This document shows positions 7,830 through 14,588 of a stretch of DNA of 32,592 nt, piece by piece. Source of the DNA: CAYSNP01 sp964432485 (GTDB taxonomy: Bacteria; Bacillota; Clostridia; Christensenellales; DTU072); assembly GCA_964432485.1 (NCBI GenBank), contig CAYSNP010000019.1, positions 1-32,592 of the forward strand, written 5' to 3'. The notes below the pieces were generated by a model. It was given only the letters and a program-made list of their open reading frames with translations, was not told the origin of the DNA and did not search any database. Numbering within the stretch: the stretch's first letter is position 1; the number at the start of each line of letters is the position of its first letter. A program made the position numbers and the translations under genes.

Positions 7830-8360
7830 ATGAGGATGTTACCTTTGGCGGATGTAGATTTTCTAAAGCTAAAGCCGGGGCTTTATATTGCGCAAAAAGA
7901 GGTAATTGGCGGCGAAGCTATTACTATTTTTGACCTTAGGCTGAAAAAACCGTATGATGATGAAGTTATGGATAGCGCAGTGGTACAAACCATTCACCAT
8001 ATCTTGTATGATTTTCTGCAAAATGACCCACTTTGGGGTGACAGAATAATATTTCTTGCGCCCTGCCCTTCTCGCACAGCTTTTTTCTTAATAGTTAAAG
8101 GCGACCTAATTAGCGAAGAAATTCAACCGCTTATAGAGCGTGCTTTTGACTATATCTCTGATTTTGAAGGTACAATCCCCAAAAGCAAACCTTCCGAAAG
8201 CGCATATTGCCTGGATTTAGATATGGAGCTGGAAGAAACCCGACAAGTGAGTACCGAATATTATAACTTGCTTATTTCCGCTAAAAAAGCCAATCTCAAT
8301 TACCCCCTCAAAAAAGCTAAAAAGAAAAAGGATACCAGCATAAAAGAGGGCTTACGCTAG
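7830..8360 (+). CDS. Degenerate LuxS-family protein (S-ribosylhomocysteine lyase homologue lacking active-site residues)
   Basis: 176 residues. A gap-free match to LuxS runs through residues 9-148: LKLKPGLYIAQKEVIGGEAI, TIFDLRLKKP, and FFLIVKGDLISEEIQPLI. The functional residues are replaced: the HTxEH zinc/catalytic motif is QTIHH (53-57), the catalytic Cys of GPMGCRTG is Ser81 (APCPSRTA), and the zinc-ligand Cys of ECGNY is Ser124 (ESAYC). Only one of the His ligands (H57) remains. LuxS normally splits S-ribosylhomocysteine into homocysteine and the AI-2 precursor; this copy should not. The tail after residue 150 is lysine-rich and its last codons come from a repeat. The ATG at 7830 is chosen because TTAGGAG precedes it; a TTG at 7800 lies upstream of that site. 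A binding or structural role is speculation. Confidence 0.85.
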   Translation: MRMLPLADVDFLKLKPGLYIAQKEVIGGEAITIFDLRLKKPYDDEVMDSAVVQTIHHILYDFLQNDPLWGDRIIFLAPCPSRTAFFLIVKGDLISEEIQPLIERAFDYISDFEGTIPKSKPSESAYCLDLDMELEETRQVSTEYYNLLISAKKANLNYPLKKAKKKKDTSIKEGLR

Positions 8361-8593
8361 CAATTTTTAACTTTACTTGCAAGATAATACTTCAATATAA
8401 TGTCGCCGTCAGGCGATACATAATGTCAATGCGCTAGCATTGATACATAATGCCACCGTTAGGTGGTACATAATGCATTGTGCAACAATGTACATCATGC
8501 CGCCGCTAGGCGGTACTTCCTATACACGCTAAAGCGTGATGAAATACACTTGCCTAAATGCAAGTGATGAAATACATTTGCGTCCCGCAAATG
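8351..8593 (+). repeat. Hairpin array, copy 1 (52-bp head plus eight small hairpins)
   Basis: Begins with a head CTTACGCTAGC (8351-8361), whose first bases are the last codons and stop of the LuxS-like gene. The first hairpin starts exactly 52 bp after the head start. Hairpins (stem/loop/stem): TCGCC-GTCA-GGCGA 8403-8416; TCAATGC-GCTA-GCATTGA 8426-8443; CCACC-GTTA-GGTGG 8453-8466; CATTGT-GCA-ACAATG 8476-8490; CCGCC-GCTA-GGCGG 8500-8513; CACGC-TAAA-GCGTG 8525-8538; CACTTGC…GCAAGTG 8547-8566; CATTTGCG-TCC-CGCAAATG 8575-8593. The first four are joined by TACATAATG or TACATCATG, the last three by ATGAAATA. Confidence 0.92.
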
Positions 8594-8618
8594 ATTAAGG
8601 TGGGGCAAAGGAGCTAGG

Positions 8619-8824
8619 CTTACGCTAGCTATTCTTAATTTTACATACAAGCCAATACTACAATATAATGTCGCCGTAAGGCGATACATAATGTCAATGC
8701 GCCAGCATTGATACATAATGCCACCGTTAGGTGGTACATCATGCATTGCGCAGCAATGTACATCATGCCGCCGCTAGGCGGTACATAATGTCGCCGTCAG
8801 GCGATACTTTGCCCTTTAGGGCAA
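8619..8824 (+). repeat. Hairpin array, copy 2 (52-bp head plus seven small hairpins)
   Basis: The head CTTACGCTAGC is at 8619-8629 and the first hairpin starts at 8671, again 52 bp on. Hairpins lie at 8671-8684, 8694-8711, 8721-8734, 8744-8758, 8768-8781, 8791-8804 and 8809-8824 (TTGCCC-TTTA-GGGCAA). Linkers are TACATAATG or TACATCATG, with a short TACT before the last hairpin. Compared with copy 1, CATTGT/ACAATG has become CATTGC/GCAATG, a change on both arms that keeps pairing. Confidence 0.92.
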
Positions 8825-8830
8825 CTCTGC

Positions 8831-8881
8831 GGGTCTGGGTTGCTTTGGCACTAGAGTGCCGCGCAATGACGGATTGCCGCA
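8831..8881 (-). repeat. Degenerate 'TCATTGCG…GCAATCC' dispersed repeat
   Basis: Read on the minus strand this is TGCGGCAATCCGTCATTGCG followed by a hairpin-forming GGCACTCTAGTGCC and then AAGCAACCCAGACC. It belongs to the widespread class of bacterial dispersed repeats with ends TCATTGCGAG and GAAGCAATCCAG. Related units lie at 30410-30845. With arrays 1 and 2 it fills the 564-bp gap before the next gene. Confidence 0.7.
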
Positions 8882-8903
8882 CATCATATTGATTTTTGCT
8901 GCT

Positions 8904-8912
8904 TGTTATGAT
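8904..8912 (+). promoter_or_regulatory. Possible extended -10 promoter very close to a start codon
   Basis: TGTTATGAT (8904-8912) matches an extended -10 element (TGn plus TATGAT). No good -35 stands 17 bp upstream. Transcription from it would start about 8919, only some 6 nt before the ATG at 8925, which has no ribosome site. Confidence 0.4.
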
Positions 8913-8924
8913 ACCATTAAATAA

Positions 8925-10079
8925 ATGAAAAAACTTTTTAAGACATCAATATATCTTGTGTTTATTTTGTTATTTGTCTTTACATTTACTGCTTGCAATC
9001 TTCAAAGTGTGCAAAACCCATTGCCAAGCCCCAACGACCAGCAAGTAATTGTACCAAAAGAAAACAATGGGTCAACTACTCAAGATATTCAAAAGTTTAC
9101 TGCTTATCAACAAGGCTCTTTGCGTATAGATTTTATTGATATAGGGCAAGGGGATTGTATATTTATTATTTTTCCTGATAACAAAAGCATGCTTATCGAT
9201 GGGGGCAGTACTCCATTTGCCAATAGCAGTGCCATTGTTGAATGCCTGAATTTTTACCAAATCAAGCAAATAGATTACCTTATGCTGACGCATCCGCATG
9301 CAGACCATTGCAACAGCCTTACTGCAATACTAAAAAAATATAGCGTTAAGGAGTTTTTTTTACCTTTGCTCTTGCCTTCATATTCAAAAGCTAATGCCCG
9401 CAAGCTAAAAGGACATTATGATAACAAGACTTACTACAAATTCTATCAAGAAGTGGAAAAGCAAGTGGAGAAAGGGGCTGTCTTGAATTACAATGTAGGC
9501 ATTTTTTCAATTATAGGCGAGAATTATAGCTTTGATTTTTATTGCTATGAAGCAGAAGCTTATCAAGAAATTAGCGGTGCATCTTCCAATAATAAAGTAA
9601 ATGCGCTATCGCCAATAGGCTTTTTATTTTACAACGAAATACGCTATTGTTTTACCGGTGATTCCAATGTGGAAAATGAAACTTACTTTTTATCCAATTA
9701 TACACTAGCAGATATTGCAAGCGAAAGTTTTTTGCTAAAAGTTGCTCATCATGGAAGCAAAACCTCAAGCACAGCAGAATTTTTGTCTGTTATCAACCCT
9801 AAAGTGGGCGTTATTTGTGTAGGAGCTAATATTTATGGACACCCTACTAATGAAGCGTTGGGCAGATTATATAATATTGGTGCTACGGTATACAATACCA
9901 GAGATAATGGCCTGGTTACAGTCTCACAAATAGCCAATGAAGTAACAGTTGTGCCTGTGATAGGTGAAAGTTACTACTTTTTTGTGGAGATATTTTCACA
10001 AAATATGCGTGCCTTTTCTATGCTGTTGTATATAATCCCGCACTGCCCAAAAAAGGATTGCTCAATTGCAACAGATTAA
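8925..10079 (+). CDS. Lipoprotein with ComEC-like metallo-beta-lactamase domain
   Basis: 384 residues. A signal peptide of lipoprotein type ends at lipobox FTAC with Cys24, so the protein should be anchored outside the cytoplasmic membrane. The metallo-beta-lactamase fold runs from about residue 65: FIDIGQGDCIFI, MLIDGGST, the metal-binding HPHADHC, FTGDSN, HHGSKTSS, and GHPTNEALGRL near the end. This is the stand-alone version of the C-terminal domain of the DNA-uptake protein ComEC; such secreted proteins are presumed nucleases or phosphodiesterases. The last 40 residues (after VTVSQIANEVT) extend past the usual fold end and are hydrophobic and cysteine-containing, an oddity. The start has no ribosome site. 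A paralogue lies at 11770-12888 on the other strand. Confidence 0.88.
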   Translation: MKKLFKTSIYLVFILLFVFTFTACNLQSVQNPLPSPNDQQVIVPKENNGSTTQDIQKFTAYQQGSLRIDFIDIGQGDCIFIIFPDNKSMLIDGGSTPFANSSAIVECLNFYQIKQIDYLMLTHPHADHCNSLTAILKKYSVKEFFLPLLLPSYSKANARKLKGHYDNKTYYKFYQEVEKQVEKGAVLNYNVGIFSIIGENYSFDFYCYEAEAYQEISGASSNNKVNALSPIGFLFYNEIRYCFTGDSNVENETYFLSNYTLADIASESFLLKVAHHGSKTSSTAEFLSVINPKVGVICVGANIYGHPTNEALGRLYNIGATVYNTRDNGLVTVSQIANEVTVVPVIGESYYFFVEIFSQNMRAFSMLLYIIPHCPKKDCSIATD

Positions 10080-10091
10080 GAGGCTTGAATA

Positions 10092-10121
10092 TTGACAAGT
10101 TTACCATAATAATGATATACT
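10092..10121 (+). promoter_or_regulatory. Promoter of the LURP-one-related gene
   Basis: TTGACA at 10092-10097, 18-bp spacer, TATACT at 10116-10121. A GGAGG ribosome site follows 6 nt before the ATG at 10144. Confidence 0.7.
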
Positions 10122-10143
10122 GTAAATAACTGGAGGAATTAAT

Positions 10144-10644
10144 ATGAAATTATATTTAAAACAAAAAGTATTTGCTATAGGTGACAAATACAAGTTCACG
10201 GATAGTGCGGGCAATTTGGTTTTCAAAGGCAAGAAACCTGCCTTATCTATTACTAAAATGTACCTATTCGATGCTAGCGGCAATGAGGTCTGCTTTATTA
10301 AAAAAAGGCTTATTTCGCTTATGCCTAAGTACAAGGTTTTCAAAGACAGCGAGCTGCATCTTTTTGTGCGCCGCAAGCTAAAGTTCGGCAGACCTAAGTA
10401 TATAGTTGAAGACGGGCACAGCAATGAATTCGAAATTAAAGGCTCTTGGCTGGCTTGGGACTTTACTATTTATTCCGCCGGTCAATATATAGGCTCTATT
10501 CATAAAAAGTACTTCCACTTAGGAGACACTTATGAATTGGATATTGCTGACGACTATGATCCTGCACTATTTTGCTCTTTAGCTTTAATTATAGATAACA
10601 GCTTGCATAACAATCAGCATAGAAGATTCGGGATAAACGATTAA
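10144..10644 (+). CDS. LURP-one-related (tubby-like) family protein
   Basis: 166 residues. The pattern of short beta strands (KLYLKQKVFAIGDKYKF, GNLVFKGKK, YKVFKDSELHLFVRRKL, FEIKGSWLAWDFTIY, YIGSIHKKYFHLGDTYELDI) is that of LURP-one-related proteins, which share the Tubby C-terminal fold (a closed beta barrel around a helix). No signal peptide is present, so it is cytoplasmic or peripheral. Family function is unknown; phospholipid binding has been proposed for tubby-like folds generally. The start ATG at 10144 has an excellent GGAGG site. It has its own promoter and a weak terminator. Confidence 0.8.
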   Translation: MKLYLKQKVFAIGDKYKFTDSAGNLVFKGKKPALSITKMYLFDASGNEVCFIKKRLISLMPKYKVFKDSELHLFVRRKLKFGRPKYIVEDGHSNEFEIKGSWLAWDFTIYSAGQYIGSIHKKYFHLGDTYELDIADDYDPALFCSLALIIDNSLHNNQHRRFGIND

Positions 10645-10660
10645 AGCTACAGCTTTTTTT
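10643..10660 (+). terminator. Weak intrinsic terminator after the LURP-one-related gene
   Basis: AAAGC-TACA-GCTTT (10643-10656) followed by further T residues to 10660. The 5-bp stem begins inside the stop codon. Confidence 0.5.
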
Positions 10661-10733
10661 CAGCAAAAAGGAAAATTTAGGGCATTGCTAACTTTGCATT
10701 GCCCTTAATCGTATTTAAGGGAGAACTTATCTT

Positions 10734-11768
10734 ATGCAAAAAAGTAAACAGACAGAAATAACCGCCCCGCAAAACTTACTTACAAAAGAGGGACTGCTGG
10801 CAAACCCGGGCTACTGCAAAAGGAATCTTTTTATCTACAACCGAGAAGATATCACCGCTCCTGCTTGGCGTATAAAGGAGTGGGACTTTTACCAATTTTC
10901 TAACTCAAAGTATGCTGTACAAATGAATTTTGCCAACATATCCATAGGCTCGGGCGCAACGATAGATATAATAGATTTAGAAAGCGGCAAAAAGTGGAGT
11001 GCAAAGAAATTGTCTTTTCGCACCCATAAAGAAAAAATCAACCGCAATGGCGATGCTCCGCATGACTTTAGGCTAAAAACTGATAAATTTGAGTATTCCG
11101 TAGCAGTTACCGAGCTGGAGCGCGCTCTTTACTATAAGGGCAAAGGCACTCGCAATGCCGATATAGAAATAGATATAGTTGCATCAATGCAAAAAGGGCA
11201 GGAAAGCATTACTATAGCCACCCCGTTTAAGGAAGCGCCTAACCGCTTCTTCCTTACTCAAAAGATAAATTGCATGCCGGTACAAGGCAAGGCAACAATT
11301 AATGACTGCACAATAGAGTTCAGCCCTAAAGATACCTTTTTGGTTTTGGATTGGGGCAGGGGAGTATGGCCTTACTCTAATATGTGGTATTGGGGCAATG
11401 GCTCTGCTTGGCTGGGGGATAAACTCTTTGGTTTTGAAATAACTTGGGGCTTTGGTGATGATAGCGCTGCTACAGAAACTGCGCTGTTTTATGATGGCAA
11501 ATGCCATAAAATCGGCAGGGTAACAGTAAACCCTGACCCTGAAGGCAATTGGATGGAGCCTTGGCATTTTAGCTCGGACGATAACCGATTCCAACTTACA
11601 ATGACACCGTATTTTAACAATGTTACCAACCTAAATGTCGGCTTGCTTAAAATGGTAACTCATCAAGTTTTTGGCAAATGGAACGGTAAGGTAATCCTTG
11701 ACAACGGAGTAGAACTTACAATTAAAGATATGGATGCCTTTTGCGAAAAGGTATATAACAAGTGGTAG
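10734..11768 (+). CDS. DUF2804 family protein
   Basis: 344 residues, full length for DUF2804. Recognised from the N-terminal QTEITAPQNLLTKEGLLANPGYCKRNLF and from the tryptophan-rich core WGRGVWPYSNMWYWGNGSA (about 204-222) followed by GFEITWGFGDDSAATETALFYDGK. The fold is probably a lipocalin-like double beta barrel. No signal peptide or membrane segment. Function is unknown in the family. The start ATG at 10734 has AAGGGAG about 10 nt upstream. Its TAG is separated by one base from the stop of the opposing metallo-beta-lactamase gene. Confidence 0.8.
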   Translation: MQKSKQTEITAPQNLLTKEGLLANPGYCKRNLFIYNREDITAPAWRIKEWDFYQFSNSKYAVQMNFANISIGSGATIDIIDLESGKKWSAKKLSFRTHKEKINRNGDAPHDFRLKTDKFEYSVAVTELERALYYKGKGTRNADIEIDIVASMQKGQESITIATPFKEAPNRFFLTQKINCMPVQGKATINDCTIEFSPKDTFLVLDWGRGVWPYSNMWYWGNGSAWLGDKLFGFEITWGFGDDSAATETALFYDGKCHKIGRVTVNPDPEGNWMEPWHFSSDDNRFQLTMTPYFNNVTNLNVGLLKMVTHQVFGKWNGKVILDNGVELTIKDMDAFCEKVYNKW

Positions 11769-11769
11769 G

Positions 11770-12888
11770 CTAAGCTGCCTCTGGTTGATTCGCATATAAG
11801 GTGTCAATATCAAATCTATTGTTTTCCGGTTGCGCATAAAACTGTGAGCTAAACTGCATATCCCCGTCTATATCTATAGATAGCAGAACAGTACCGTGCC
11901 TATTGGTGCGGTATGTTACTATTCCATAGTTGTAAAGTCTATTCATCAGCATAGCAGAAGGATGGTCGTAGCTGTTTTGCTCTCCGCAGCTGATTACAGC
12001 ATATTCGGGAGTAAGGTAATCCAGCAATTGGGTATCGGTGCTGCCTTTGCTGCCATGGTGACTAACTTTAAGCACATCTATATCAAAACCGTCAGGATAT
12101 TCATTAGCCAGCCAAGAAATAAATAGCTGCTCACTTTCGCTGATTGCATCGCCGCCAAAAATCAGTCGTCTGCCCCCATACTCCAAAATGCAAATTGGGC
12201 TATGGGCATTGGGGTCATTAGGTAGTGCGGGATTGTTGTAACCAGGTGCAAAAATGATTATTTTATACTGATGCTGTGCATCCTGTTCGCTTTCTATATA
12301 ATAAATATCGCCATCCTCATCAAATAAAATATACTCTGCGCCTTGCTCCGCTATTGCGGCATTATAAAATGCCTTATAAGTTTGGCTGGCCACTTCAAAA
12401 GGATAATCATTATAATAAAAAGTCTCTATCACCAATGCTTCTATTACATTATCCAGCATATTGCAATGGTCGGCATGATTATGGGTAAGCATTAAATAAT
12501 TAATAGTTGTAATGCTATGCTCTTCAAAAAACAACAAGTATTCGGCGGTGTTCTGCGAGCTTTCTATACTGCCGCTCCCTGCATCAATCAGCATATTTTT
12601 ACCGTCAGGCAGCTCTATATAAATACTTTCGCCCTGTCCCACATCAATAAAATAAATATTTAGCGCATCCTCAAGGGCAACAAGCCCGTCACCTGTTTCG
12701 ATAAGTGTATTGCGGTTGTCTTCAGGCGGCGGAACAATTAAACTATCAATAGGGCTGTTAAAGTAAAGTTCACTTGCTAACCCTACGCATACTGCCAGCA
12801 AGACAACTGTTGCAATGGCAAGCAGCTTTTCCCTTTTGCTCATATTTTTCAAAAAATCAGTTACTTTATTTGTCTTCTTTTTTGTCAT
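11770..12888 (-). CDS. Membrane-anchored ComEC-like metallo-beta-lactamase protein
   Basis: 372 residues. A basic N-terminus (KKKTNK…) and one membrane segment (about 20-42) suggest an anchored extracytoplasmic domain. The metallo-beta-lactamase fold follows: IYFIDVGQGESIYIELPDG, MLIDAGSG, the metal-binding HNHADHC, IFGGDAISESEQ, SHHGSKGSTDTQLL, and the terminal DHPSAMLMNRLYNYG. Same family as the lipoprotein at 8925-10079, with clear divergence and a different anchoring mode. Likely acts on nucleic acid or another phosphodiester outside the cell; this is inference. The start ATG at 12888 has AAGGGTGG upstream. A TACAAT -10 candidate lies about 28 nt further up. Confidence 0.88.
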   Translation of the reverse strand: MTKKKTNKVTDFLKNMSKREKLLAIATVVLLAVCVGLASELYFNSPIDSLIVPPPEDNRNTLIETGDGLVALEDALNIYFIDVGQGESIYIELPDGKNMLIDAGSGSIESSQNTAEYLLFFEEHSITTINYLMLTHNHADHCNMLDNVIEALVIETFYYNDYPFEVASQTYKAFYNAAIAEQGAEYILFDEDGDIYYIESEQDAQHQYKIIIFAPGYNNPALPNDPNAHSPICILEYGGRRLIFGGDAISESEQLFISWLANEYPDGFDIDVLKVSHHGSKGSTDTQLLDYLTPEYAVISCGEQNSYDHPSAMLMNRLYNYGIVTYRTNRHGTVLLSIDIDGDMQFSSQFYAQPENNRFDIDTLYANQPEAA

Positions 12889-13040
12889 AATCCACCCTTG
12901 TTTTTTATTTAATTGTACTACACAAGACCATATAAAAGAAGCCCCTTACGGAAAATTATTTGAAAAAATCCAATTTTTGCTTATATTTTGCTATAAAAAG
13001 GTTATACTTAATGGGGATATTTTAATTAGGGCTTAAAAAA

Positions 13041-13274
13041 ATGAGAGTAATTCACCAAGATATAGAACAAACAAAAAGACAGGTTACCTTTCTTAAAGGG
13101 ATGACTATTAGGCTAAGGGTCAACCGTGGGCGCAACCGAATCGAAACTATTCACGGTAGCGTGGAAAGCACCTATCCTTCTATTTTCACAGTCAGGCATA
13201 TTGACGGCGACCTTTCCAGCTTTTCCTACAATGATATATTAGCAAAAAATATCCTATTTTATAGGACTAAATAA
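13041..13274 (+). CDS. veg: Veg-family protein (DUF1021)
   Basis: 77 residues, the usual Veg size. The core GMTIRLRVNRGRNRIETIHGSVESTYPSIFTVRH and the late SFSYNDILAKNI match Veg (in Bacillus subtilis, GGRRKT…GVLAETYPSVFVI…SYSYADVL). Veg is a small cytoplasmic protein that stimulates biofilm matrix genes in B. subtilis; its mechanism in Clostridia is not established. Restricted to Bacillota, it supports the taxonomic call. The ribosome site AGGG is weak. The last 8 bases overlap the end of the opposing ABC ATPase gene. Confidence 0.88.
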   Translation: MRVIHQDIEQTKRQVTFLKGMTIRLRVNRGRNRIETIHGSVESTYPSIFTVRHIDGDLSSFSYNDILAKNILFYRTK

Positions 13275-13857
13275 TTCGAGCCTCTCCTAGGTCAATAATA
13301 TTATCAGCTCTTTCTACAATTTCTGCATCATGAGTAACTATTACAAGGGTGCGCCCCTTTTCTTTTGCCAAAGCAAAAAGACTTTCTGTAATATCCAGCT
13401 TAGTTTTGCGGTCAAGTGCGGCAAATGGCTCATCTAAAAACATATAATCCGCTTGAAAAAGCAATGCTCTTGCAAGTGCCGCCCTTCGTTGCATACCGCC
13501 TGAAAGCTCGGACGGCATCTTAAACTTGTCGCCCTCCAGTCCCACCAGCCTAAGAGCGGCCAGTACTGCGGCAAGAGCGCCCTCTTTGCGGGGCAACACC
13601 AATGCAAGATTGTCATATAGGTTAAGCCAAGGCAGCAGCCTGTCCTCTTGAAAGACCCATGCCGCCTTTTCGGGAACATTTTCAATAGTGCCCTCAAACT
13701 CTTTATCCAGTCCTGCCAAAAGGCGAAGCAAAGTAGTTTTGCCTTTGCCGGAAATGCCCATAATTGCAGTAATGCTCCCTTTTGGGATAACAAAGTTAAG
13801 ATTGGAGAAAAGCAGCTCCGCTCCAAAGGACTTTTTAAGATTGACTACTTTTATCAT
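13267..13857 (-). CDS. ABC transporter ATP-binding protein (SsuB/TauB/ThiZ type)
   Basis: 196 residues from the ATG at 13857, which overlaps the TGA of the permease gene in ATGA; a longer reading from 13938 would extend 80 bases into the permease gene. Walker A GISGKGKTT (34-42), Q-loop FQED (69-72), signature LSGGMQRR (118-125), Walker B YMFLDEPFAALD (138-149) and switch histidine in VTHD (174-177) are all intact. It is about 50 residues shorter than typical SsuB/TauB proteins. It energises import by the adjacent permease. Convergent with veg, with an 8-bp overlap of the two 3' ends. Confidence 0.93.
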   Translation of the reverse strand: MIKVVNLKKSFGAELLFSNLNFVIPKGSITAIMGISGKGKTTLLRLLAGLDKEFEGTIENVPEKAAWVFQEDRLLPWLNLYDNLALVLPRKEGALAAVLAALRLVGLEGDKFKMPSELSGGMQRRAALARALLFQADYMFLDEPFAALDRKTKLDITESLFALAKEKGRTLVIVTHDAEIVERADNIIDLGEARII

Positions 13858-14588
13858 ACCTTTTCGTCCCCCAGCCGCAGCATTGCCTTTATAGCCTTTT
13901 CTATTACCACACTTATAATAATGATACCTATTGTCCAAGCAAACAGCATTGGCGTATCTAAATAAGTCTTGCTAATATATAGGTTGTAGCCTATAGAGCT
14001 TGCCGGTATGGAAAGCACTTCGGCAGTTACAACTGTTTTCCATGCAAACCCTGTGCACACTACCACAGCAGAGTTAAAATAGGGCTTGATTTGAGGCGCA
14101 ACTATCTTAAAAAAGATTTTTTGACGGGGCAGCCTAAATGCTTTGCCCATTTCTGTCAGCTTTTTATCCACATTTTCTAAGGCTTGATAGATATTGGAAA
14201 AAACTATAGGTAAACAAGCCATTGTACATACCGCAATCGGCACTACTCCCGACTTCATAAACACTAAAAACAATAAAATCAAACTCATTACCGGCACAGT
14301 CTTAACTGTACTCATTACAGGCTGTACAAGTCGATAAACCAGTCGGGAAGAATGACAAGAGATTGCAAGCGCTACTCCTGCCACAATAGAAATAACAAGC
14401 CCTAGCGCCACCCTTGACAAGGTGACTCCTATATCTTTCCAAAAAAATACTTGCGGCAACAACTTAATAAGCAGGGAGAAACTTTGTATAGGAGTGGGCA
14501 AGATAAGCTCTCTGTCTATTATCATAGCCACCACTTGCCAAACTGCTATCCAAAACAACAGCACTCCCGCACTTTTAAGTTTACGCAT
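13854..14588 (-). CDS. ABC transporter permease (SsuC/TauC/ThiX type)
   Basis: 244 residues, six predicted membrane segments. The EAA-like coupling loop is seen in LTEMGKAFRLPRQKIFFKIVAPQIKPYF (about 144-171). The family is the nitrate/sulfonate/taurine/thiamin-precursor permease group. The start overlaps the end of the substrate-binding protein gene by 8 bases and its own end overlaps the ATPase by 4, so the importer is translationally coupled. The substrate cannot be read from the permease. Confidence 0.92.
   Translation of the reverse strand: MRKLKSAGVLLFWIAVWQVVAMIIDRELILPTPIQSFSLLIKLLPQVFFWKDIGVTLSRVALGLVISIVAGVALAISCHSSRLVYRLVQPVMSTVKTVPVMSLILLFLVFMKSGVVPIAVCTMACLPIVFSNIYQALENVDKKLTEMGKAFRLPRQKIFFKIVAPQIKPYFNSAVVVCTGFAWKTVVTAEVLSIPASSIGYNLYISKTYLDTPMLFAWTIGIIIISVVIEKAIKAMLRLGDEKV

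Noticed and set aside
8495..8746. Minus-strand ORF of 83 codons
   Set aside because: It is made entirely of hairpin-array sequence and has no ribosome site; open by composition.
8395..8824. CRISPR array
   Set aside because: The constant part is only the 9-nt linker and the variable parts are self-complementary hairpins of 14-18 nt, the same few types recurring. No cas gene is present.
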